Shown here: positions 58,478 to 64,000 of the stretch, in pieces
How the letters are laid out: each line of letters opens with the position of its first letter
Position numbering within the stretch: position 1 is the stretch's first letter
Assembly: GCF_016461705.1 (NCBI RefSeq)
Contig: NZ_JAEMHW010000001.1
Coordinates: forward strand, 310,001-374,000
Origin: Streptococcus vicugnae
GTDB lineage: Bacteria > Bacillota > Bacilli > Lactobacillales > Streptococcaceae
Length of the DNA: 64,000 nucleotides
Direction of reading: 5' to 3'
Notes under the pieces: model-generated
Told to the model about the DNA's origin: nothing
The model's input: only the letters and a program-made list of their open reading frames with translations
Databases searched by the model: none
Made by a program: the position numbers and the translations under genes

Positions 58478-59107
58478 ATGATTATCAAAGAATTTTGTGC
58501 TGAAAATACAACACTGCTCAACAAACTCGACTCATCAGTTAAACGTGTTGAACTTTGTGATAATTTAGCTGTTGGTGGGACAACTCCTTCATATGGTGTC
58601 ATCAAAGAAGCTGCACGCTATCTTCATGAAAAAGAAATCTCACTAGCAACAATGATTCGCCCCCGTGGTGGCAACTTCGTCTACAACGATAGTGAACTTC
58701 GTATCATGGAAGACGATATTCTTCGTGCAGCAGAACTAGAAAGCGACAGCTTAGTGCTTGGATTGCTAACTGAAGACAATCATATTGATATTGAAGGCAT
58801 TGAACAACTCCTTCCATCAACACAAGGATTGCCACTTGTATTTCACATGGCATTTGACCAAATTCCTTTAGAAAATCAAAAGGAAGCTATTGACCAACTC
58901 GTTGAACTTGGTTTTGTCCGTATCTTAACGCATGGTTCTTCAGTAGCTAATGATATTTTTGAAAATGTCAGCCATCTTAAAGAACTTGTTGACTATGCCA
59001 ATGGACGAATCGAAATTATGGTTGGTGGCGGCGTTACGGCTGATAATTACCAAGAACTAATTGAAAAAACTGGTGCCCAAGCAGCACATGGCACTAAAAT
59101 TTGTTAA
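58478..59107 (+). CDS. cutC: CutC family protein
   Basis: 209 residues with a TIM-barrel fold. Motifs RVELCDNLAVGGTTPSYG, IRPRGGNFVYND and ILTHGSSVAND are those of CutC. The copper-homeostasis name is historical, and the biochemical function is not settled. The start has AAGGAG upstream. Confidence 0.93.
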   Translation: MIIKEFCAENTTLLNKLDSSVKRVELCDNLAVGGTTPSYGVIKEAARYLHEKEISLATMIRPRGGNFVYNDSELRIMEDDILRAAELESDSLVLGLLTEDNHIDIEGIEQLLPSTQGLPLVFHMAFDQIPLENQKEAIDQLVELGFVRILTHGSSVANDIFENVSHLKELVDYANGRIEIMVGGGVTADNYQELIEKTGAQAAHGTKIC

Positions 59108-59117
59108 TAGTGATTCA

Positions 59118-59143
59118 ACACCTTGAAGAACAAGGTGTTTTTT
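59118..59143 (+). terminator. Terminator after cutC
   Basis: ACACCTTG / CAAGGTGT, AAGAA loop, six T. Confidence 0.9.
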
Positions 59144-59148
59144 CTGCC

Positions 59149-59180
59149 AAAAAATCCGAATTCTACTGAACTCGGATTTT
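59149..59180 (-). terminator. Terminator after glnB
   Basis: AAAATCCGA / TCGGATTTT with internal TTC/GAA pairs and one mismatch, followed on the minus strand by a T run. Confidence 0.82.
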
Positions 59181-59219
59181 CCATCACATTTATTTTTACT
59201 TTGAAGATATCTTTATTGC

Positions 59220-59561
59220 CTAAACGGCATCTCCTCCACGTTCACCTGTACGAATTCGGATGACTTCTTCAATGGGAAGAATGAAGATTTTCCCATCTCC
59301 AACTTCCCCAGTGTGAACGGTTTTGCGGATAATATCCACAACTTCGTCAACCGCATCATCATGAGTAACAATTTCAACTTTAACTTTTGCAAGTAATGTT
59401 GGCACAATTTTTTGACCACGAACATATTCTGCAAAGCCACGTTGGTTACCATACCCTAAAACTTGGCTGACGGTCATCCCTTTTGTAAAACCAGCCTTTG
59501 ATAAGGCATCTTTCAGATCTTCCAAGCGATCTGGACGAATAATAGCCTCGATTTTTTTCAT
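59220..59561 (-). CDS. glnB: Nitrogen regulatory protein PII (GlnK-type)
   Basis: The normal PII length is 112 residues; this reads 113. The start [20 protein letters not shown] and C-terminal [25 protein letters not shown] are conserved. In the T-loop ([17 protein letters not shown]) the residue equivalent to E. coli Tyr51 is Ile, so uridylylation is not expected. PII trimers block AmtB. It follows amtB by 79 bp, an order common for GlnK in Gram-positive bacteria. Start at 59561 gives the family N-terminus. A GTG three codons upstream is too close to the RBS. Confidence 0.93.
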   Translation of the reverse strand: MKKIEAIIRPDRLEDLKDALSKAGFTKGMTVSQVLGYGNQRGFAEYVRGQKIVPTLLAKVKVEIVTHDDAVDEVVDIIRKTVHTGEVGDGKIFILPIEEVIRIRTGERGGDAV

Positions 59562-59640
59562 AATGTACACCCTTTCTAAACTTCTCTATTGTATTTAGTT
59601 TAACTCAGTTTTTTATTTTCAACAAGCCAAACACTATTGC

Positions 59641-60876
59641 TTATGAATCCAAGCCCATGAATGTTGGGTAGGCTGTTTCTTCATGTTCACTATCATCAAG
59701 ACCAATAGCTTCTGCACGATCTTCAACACGAATACTTGTAAAGATTGAAATAACCTTAACAATGACAAAGGTTGCAACTGCTGACCAAACAATTGTGAAG
59801 ATGATAGCTGCAATTGTTACTAAGAAAAGATGTCCATTTCCATAAATCAAACCAATGTTGTGTTTATCAAGAGCAAGCTCTGGTGTAGTGAAGAGTCCTG
59901 TTACCAATCCACCAAAGATACCACCGATACCATGACAACCAAAAGCATCAAGAGCATCATCATAACCAAATTTGCTTTTAAGAACTGAAATAGCGAAATA
60001 ACAAATAGGACTAACGCAAAGACCAATCAAAAGTGAACTCCAAGTTGAAACAAAACCTGCACCAGGTGTGATAGCGACAAGTCCTGCAACCAAACCAGTT
60101 GAAGCACCAACAAGTGAGAATTTACCAGTCAATGTTTTTTCAATAAGCAACCAAGAAAGCATTGCTGCCGCTGCTGAAATATGAGTTGTTACAAAGGCAT
60201 GAACAGCAAGTCCATCAGCTGCTAAAGCTGAACCTGCGTTAAATCCAAACCAACCGAACCATAGTAGACCAGCACCTAAGAAAACAAATGGAACATTGTG
60301 AGGACGGTATTCTAAACGATCATAATCACGACGTTTTCCAAGAAGAATAGCTAGAACTAAACCAGATACCCCTGAAGTGATGTGGACAACGTCACCACCG
60401 GCAAAGTCGATTGTACCCCATTGGGCCAAAAGTCCTTCGTCCCAAACCATATGAGCAAATGGGAAGTAGACTACCAAAAGCCATAGAACAACGAAAATAA
60501 CTAGTGGTGTAAATCTCATACGTCCTGCTGCTGCCCCTGTTAAAATGGCAACTGTGATGATTGGGAACATCATTTGGAAAGCAGCAAACAAAGCATCCGG
60601 AATTGCTAGACCTCGTGTACTAGCTGAATCACTAACACCATTGAAAAATAGATGAGAGAAGTTACCAATAAGACTTCCGCTTCCACCAAATGAAAGGGAG
60701 TAACCACAAATCATCCACATTACAGAACCAACCGCAATAGGAATCGCACACATCATCATGGTGTTGATGACATTTTTACGTCTTCCTAAACCACCGTAGA
60801 AGAAGGCTAAGCCAGGTGTCATTAAGAAGACTAGGCCAGCACAGATAATCATAAAAGCAATACTTCCTGCATCCAT
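59641..60876 (-). CDS. amtB: Ammonium transporter Amt
   Basis: 411 residues, eleven membrane helices. Conserved blocks: LAFFYGGLGRRKNV, DFAGGDVVHITSGVSGL (twin-His region), WFGWFGFNAGSALAADG, HGIGGIFGG. The twin histidines sit in VVHI and CHGIGG. It imports ammonium/ammonia at low nitrogen. RBS AAAGGAG. It is the first gene of the amtB-glnB operon under GlnR control. Confidence 0.96.
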   Translation of the reverse strand: MDAGSIAFMIICAGLVFLMTPGLAFFYGGLGRRKNVINTMMMCAIPIAVGSVMWMICGYSLSFGGSGSLIGNFSHLFFNGVSDSASTRGLAIPDALFAAFQMMFPIITVAILTGAAAGRMRFTPLVIFVVLWLLVVYFPFAHMVWDEGLLAQWGTIDFAGGDVVHITSGVSGLVLAILLGKRRDYDRLEYRPHNVPFVFLGAGLLWFGWFGFNAGSALAADGLAVHAFVTTHISAAAAMLSWLLIEKTLTGKFSLVGASTGLVAGLVAITPGAGFVSTWSSLLIGLCVSPICYFAISVLKSKFGYDDALDAFGCHGIGGIFGGLVTGLFTTPELALDKHNIGLIYGNGHLFLVTIAAIIFTIVWSAVATFVIVKVISIFTSIRVEDRAEAIGLDDSEHEETAYPTFMGLDS

Positions 60877-60955
60877 ATCAAAAACTCCTTTTATTTTCTA
60901 AGGTTTTAATTTTTAAAACCAAACTCAAAATCTCTAACATCGCGTTAGATTTTTA

Positions 60956-60972
60956 TGTTAGATAATATAACA
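60956..60972. promoter_or_regulatory. GlnR operator over the amtB promoter
   Basis: TGTTAGATAATATAACA fits TGTNAN7TNACA exactly. It covers a -10 box (minus-strand TATATT at 60964-60969) with -35 TTTACT at 60987-60992 across a 17-bp spacer, the expected layout for GlnR repression. Confidence 0.85.
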
Positions 60973-61156
60973 CTATTTTTTGGACAAGTAAAGAGTTTTT
61001 GGATAAATTTTCTGAATTTTTTAATTTTATAACAAGTGATGTCAGAGAAATATGCTAGTCTAAATCGCACAAAAAGCCTTATTTTAAAAGCTTTTAGCAA
61101 TATTTACAGAAAACATACAATGTTAGCTTTCGCTCATTTTTTATTATAACTATCAA

Positions 61157-61173
61157 TGTTATATTTTCTGACA
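61157..61173. promoter_or_regulatory. Second GlnR box, upstream of amtB
   Basis: TGTTA-N7-TGACA fits the consensus exactly. It lies about 200 bp upstream of the first, so DNA looping or an additional promoter is possible. Confidence 0.65.
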
Positions 61174-61191
61174 TCTATTTGTAAGCAAACT

Positions 61192-61220
61192 AAAAAATCA
61201 GACAAAATGCCTGATTTTTT
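61192..61220 (-). terminator. Terminator after rsmI
   Basis: AAAAAATCAG / CTGATTTTTT with a nine-base loop, T run on the minus strand. Confidence 0.88.
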
Positions 61221-61232
61221 CAATGAATCATA

Positions 61233-62099
61233 TCAAATACCATGATAAGCATTATAAACTTCTTGACGATTTAAGCCATACGTTTTGGCAACCTTCTTAA
61301 TGGCTTGATTTGGTTTTTCACCAGCCTCAACTAGGCTAGACACAAGCTCTGCTGGATTTAAGTCTTCTGCAGCAGCTTCAGTTAAAACAGCTTGATCCTG
61401 ACCAGAAACAATTAACAAACACTCACCTTTTAAGGGATTCTCAGCAATATACTCCAAGAGTTCTGAAATAGAACCACGTTGATATTCTTCGTAAAGTTTT
61501 GTCAATTCACGAACCAAAACAACTTGTCTGTCACCATAGACAGCTAACATGTTCTCTAAGGTATCTGACACGCGATAAGGTGATTCATAAAAGATTTGTG
61601 TTTCAGGATAGGCTTTTTTACTCTCAAAAAAGTCTTTTTGTTGTCCTGATTTTCGTGGTAAGAACCCATAAAAGATATGTGGCTGTGGTGCAAGTCCACT
61701 AGCAATTAACGCCGTAATCCCTGCTGAAGCCCCTGGAAGAGCCACAACAGTAATATCTTCAGCAATGGCTGCTTTTACCAAATCATGTCCTGGATCTGAA
61801 ATTGATGGCATTCCAGCATCTGATACCTGAGCCAAATTTTTTCCAGACTTCAAAAGTTCTAGCAACTCTGGAATTTTTTCATAAGCATTATGCTCATGAA
61901 AGCTAATTTGCTTAACAGTAATATCAAAATGCTTCAATAGAAGACCTGTATTTCGAGTATCTTCAGCACAGATAAAATCTACTGCTTTCAACGTTTCTAC
62001 TGCACGAAACGTCATATCTTGCAGATTACCAATCGGTGTTGGCACAAGATACAAGGTTCCATAGTCAGTCTGCCCCTTGAAACTTTTTTGTACTTTCAT
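61233..62099 (-). CDS. rsmI: 16S rRNA (cytidine1402-2'-O)-methyltransferase
   Basis: 288 residues, tetrapyrrole-methylase-like fold. LVPTPIGNLQDMTFRA (residues 18-33), ICAEDTRNT and SDAGMPSISDPG are the SAM and rRNA-binding motifs. It 2'-O-methylates C1402 in the 30S P site. It lies next to yabA, the usual order in Firmicutes. Confidence 0.96.
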   Translation of the reverse strand: MKVQKSFKGQTDYGTLYLVPTPIGNLQDMTFRAVETLKAVDFICAEDTRNTGLLLKHFDITVKQISFHEHNAYEKIPELLELLKSGKNLAQVSDAGMPSISDPGHDLVKAAIAEDITVVALPGASAGITALIASGLAPQPHIFYGFLPRKSGQQKDFFESKKAYPETQIFYESPYRVSDTLENMLAVYGDRQVVLVRELTKLYEEYQRGSISELLEYIAENPLKGECLLIVSGQDQAVLTEAAAEDLNPAELVSSLVEAGEKPNQAIKKVAKTYGLNRQEVYNAYHGI

Positions 62100-62108
62100 A
62101 ACAGACGA

Positions 62109-62429
62109 TTACTCCCTATCTAAGACTTCCATACAGAACATGCATTCTTCATCATTTTCACGACGTTGTCCGTAATAGTCATTACAGATATGGAAACCAT
62201 CGTGATAAATACTTTCAATATATTTTTTACCTTGTTTAGAAGATTTTACAGGTGTTTCTTGTTCAAGTTGAGAAAGACGTGTACGTAGTTTATCGTTCTC
62301 AAGTCGAAGAGCTGTATTTTCTTCTAGCAAAGATTGTACTTGTTTTTTCATGGCTTCAATTTCAGCCAAGGTAATCATTAAATTTTGTGAAAAACCATCA
62401 AAGGCATCAAATAATTCTTTTTTATCCAC
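62109..62429 (-). CDS. yabA: Replication initiation control protein YabA
   Basis: 106 residues: a coiled coil (about residues 10-60, [26 protein letters not shown]) and a C-terminal zinc cluster ([24 protein letters not shown]). It binds DnaA and DnaN to limit re-initiation. It overlaps ricT by eight bases. Confidence 0.95.
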   Translation of the reverse strand: MDKKELFDAFDGFSQNLMITLAEIEAMKKQVQSLLEENTALRLENDKLRTRLSQLEQETPVKSSKQGKKYIESIYHDGFHICNDYYGQRRENDEECMFCMEVLDRE

Positions 62430-63222
62430 GTACTTTGACCTCCTCTAAAGCATAAGTTAAAAGAGTATGTCGTTCAGGTAATCTCACCTTAACAGTATCA
62501 GAAAAGACATCAATTCCTGCAACTACTCCTAATCCATCAACCGTTTCAATTTCTGCTCCCAAATCAGGGAATTTCTCCTTAGAGGTTTTATAGAACTCAT
62601 CTTCAAAGCTCAAACAGCACATTAAACGACCACAGATACCTGCTGTTTTACCCGTGCTAAGTGACATGCCTTGATTTTTGACCATTTTGATTGATACTGG
62701 TGGAAATTCACCCAAAAAGCTGGCACAACAAAGCGCACGACCACAAGGTCCCACACCGCCGTACACCTTAGCTTCTTCACGACTATTAATCTGACGAAGT
62801 TCAATACGTGTTTTAAAGTGAGCAGCCAAATCACGTAAAAGCTGACGAAAATCCACACGATCTTCTGCACAAAATGTAATTAAGACATAACTTCTTTCTA
62901 AAGGAAAGACAATATCAATCACTTTCATTTTAAGCTGATTGGCTTCAATCAACTCATTAACCTTATCAAAAGAATTCATGGCTAAGTCTAGGTTTTCTTG
63001 ATAAGCTTGAAAATCTTTTTCGTTAGCCTTACGAAGTACTTTGTCCATCTCAGCAGGCAATTTTACTTCATCCATTTCTTCATTAGCTGTCACTGCCTGA
63101 GCTAATCGACACCCTTTTTTATTTTTGATAACGAGATAGTCACCAACTTGATAGTTTTGATTTGGCAAAACATAGACAACGTTGCCTGTTTCTTCGTACT
63201 TTACACTCAATACTTCTGTCAT
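62422..63222 (-). CDS. ricT: PSP1/YaaT (RicT) family protein
   Basis: 266 residues with the PSP1 domain ([26 protein letters not shown]) and a cysteine-rich region [16 protein letters not shown]...[13 protein letters not shown], which in Bacillus RicT binds Fe-S clusters with RicA/RicF. The complex affects RNA maturation and sporulation/competence there. It lies between holB and yabA, the standard order. Confidence 0.92.
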   Translation of the reverse strand: MTEVLSVKYEETGNVVYVLPNQNYQVGDYLVIKNKKGCRLAQAVTANEEMDEVKLPAEMDKVLRKANEKDFQAYQENLDLAMNSFDKVNELIEANQLKMKVIDIVFPLERSYVLITFCAEDRVDFRQLLRDLAAHFKTRIELRQINSREEAKVYGGVGPCGRALCCASFLGEFPPVSIKMVKNQGMSLSTGKTAGICGRLMCCLSFEDEFYKTSKEKFPDLGAEIETVDGLGVVAGIDVFSDTVKVRLPERHTLLTYALEEVKVRG

Positions 63223-64000
63223 GAAATCACCATATATTCTAGCACATTTTGGAAGCTCACATTACTCTTCCACATCTGCTGTGCCTTATAACTTTTCTCT
63301 AAATAATCTAAACTTTCTTTTTGGTTAAATTGCTTTGCTAAAAACAAAGGCAAGAGTTGGAAAACCAATTCCTGTTCTGATTTTTCAAGCGCAGCCTGAA
63401 CCAAACGACCTGTTTCCAGATAAGCTGTCGCCTTATCTTTAAATAGTATTGAGATAAAGCGTTCACAGGTCTGAAGGAGCTCTAAAATCTTCTTATCAGC
63501 CATCAACTCATCTAAGTGAGCTGGTGTTTTAGCTAACTCTGCTAAGATATCGGCCTGAGTTTTTAGAATGCCAGCTTTTTCAGCTTGTTCAACTAAGAGC
63601 TTCTTATTTTTTGGAAAACGAAAAACTTGTGTTCGGCTCTTAATAGTTGGAAGAACCTTACTTTCATCGCTAGTAAGCAAAATCATGTAAGATGAACTTT
63701 GTGGTTCTTCGATGAATTTCAACAAACTGTTAGCAGCATTTACATGCATCTTTTCACAATCTTGAATGATGAAAACCTGTGATTTTCCTTCAAATCCTGA
63801 ACGTGAAAAATCACGCATCATTTCACGGATAGTATCCGTTTTGATGATTTGTCCTGTTGGCTTGACGATTTTTACATCTGAAAAATCATTATCCTCAATC
63901 AATTGACATTCACGACATTTGCCACAAGGTCTTCCTTCTTGCAAGTTCTCACAAAAACGACTTTTAGCAAGATAGAGCGCAAAATCAAAACTGGCAAAAT
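63219..64000 (-). CDS. holB: DNA polymerase III delta' subunit (5' end missing)
   Basis: The gene continues past the right edge in frame (residues FASFDFALYLAKSRFCENLQ read through to the window end). The visible part has the zinc-binding cysteines CGKCREC, SRSGFEGKSQVFIIQDCEKM (Walker B-like without the full motif) and NSLLKFIEEPQSSSYMILLTS. It is a clamp-loader component. The stop overlaps the ricT start by four bases. Confidence 0.92.
   Translation of the reverse strand, partial: FASFDFALYLAKSRFCENLQEGRPCGKCRECQLIEDNDFSDVKIVKPTGQIIKTDTIREMMRDFSRSGFEGKSQVFIIQDCEKMHVNAANSLLKFIEEPQSSSYMILLTSDESKVLPTIKSRTQVFRFPKNKKLLVEQAEKAGILKTQADILAELAKTPAHLDELMADKKILELLQTCERFISILFKDKATAYLETGRLVQAALEKSEQELVFQLLPLFLAKQFNQKESLDYLEKSYKAQQMWKSNVSFQNVLEYMVIS

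Larger units (their letters stand above)
60877..61232. other. amtB upstream region with GlnR boxes
   Basis: 356 bp between amtB and rsmI. It has a predicted amtB promoter, two GlnR boxes and an inverted repeat TCTAAC-ATCGC-GTTAGA (60933-60949). The left end of the rsmI terminator is included. No gene was seen. Confidence 0.75.

Overview
The window is AT-rich chromosomal DNA of a Streptococcus. Gene content and order are typical of the genus: ccpA/pepQ divergent, phoH-ybeY-dgkA-era-mutM-coaE-pmrA-rpmG-secG-rnr-smpB, rplK-rplA-pyrH-frr-cvfB, glmU-nudF-macP-mtnN, and holB-ricT-yabA-rsmI. A secreted alpha-amylase with two C-terminal starch-binding modules points to the S. bovis/S. equinus group. 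That assignment is an inference from gene content, not a database result. I see no rRNA, tRNA, CRISPR array, complete insertion sequence or prophage. Both ends are cut inside genes (a glycolipid glycosyltransferase on the left, holB on the right).

Layout. 1-4.4 kb: two glycosyltransferases and ccpA, divergent from pepQ, then a NUDIX hydrolase. 4.5-10.8 kb: accessory regulators and redox genes (LysR, a DUF554 membrane protein, two paralogous MarR proteins, a nitroreductase, and a flavoprotein/ferritin-like pair divergent from an OhrR-like MarR gene). 10.8-19.5 kb: a minus-strand housekeeping block from ybeY to smpB, containing a small insertion at the end of era and a pmrA gene without a canonical start codon. 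19.6-25.5 kb: alpha-amylase, a GNAT protein, two paralogous 74-residue proteins, phoH, a YozE protein and msrA. 25.6-32.5 kb: cvfB, frr, pyrH, the L1 and L11 genes and ftsK. 32.6-43.6 kb: a cyclophilin lipoprotein, a metalloregulator, the glmU block, small metabolic genes, a DUF2829 (Tad2-like) gene, a FemAB-family ligase and metG. 43.8-47.5 kb: an unknown membrane protein, an SdpR/SdpI-like pair and exoA. 47.5-54.6 kb: the most unusual locus. 54.7-64 kb: Spx-like protein, ogt, serA and serC, cutC, glnB-amtB under GlnR boxes, then rsmI-yabA-ricT-holB.

The best candidate for an undescribed system is the six-gene minus-strand cluster at 47518-54624. It encodes a ComP-like sensor kinase (extracellular PDZ domain plus many membrane segments), a LuxR-type response regulator, an AvrD-family enzyme, a NadR-like P-loop protein, and an MacB/LolD-like ABC ATPase with its FtsX-type permease. 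AvrD of Pseudomonas directs synthesis of the diffusible syringolides. I infer a small-molecule signal or bioactive lipid locus in which the enzyme makes a compound, the ABC proteins export it or protect against it, and the kinase/regulator pair controls expression. A strong hairpin with a U-tract lies between regulator and enzyme genes, so expression of the biosynthetic half is probably gated there.

Secondary points of interest are a 29-bp duplication of the era 3' end flanking a small membrane ORF, a chromosomal Tad2-like gene, a non-AUG start in pmrA, and a palindrome shared by the divergent promoters of the OhrR-like redox module.
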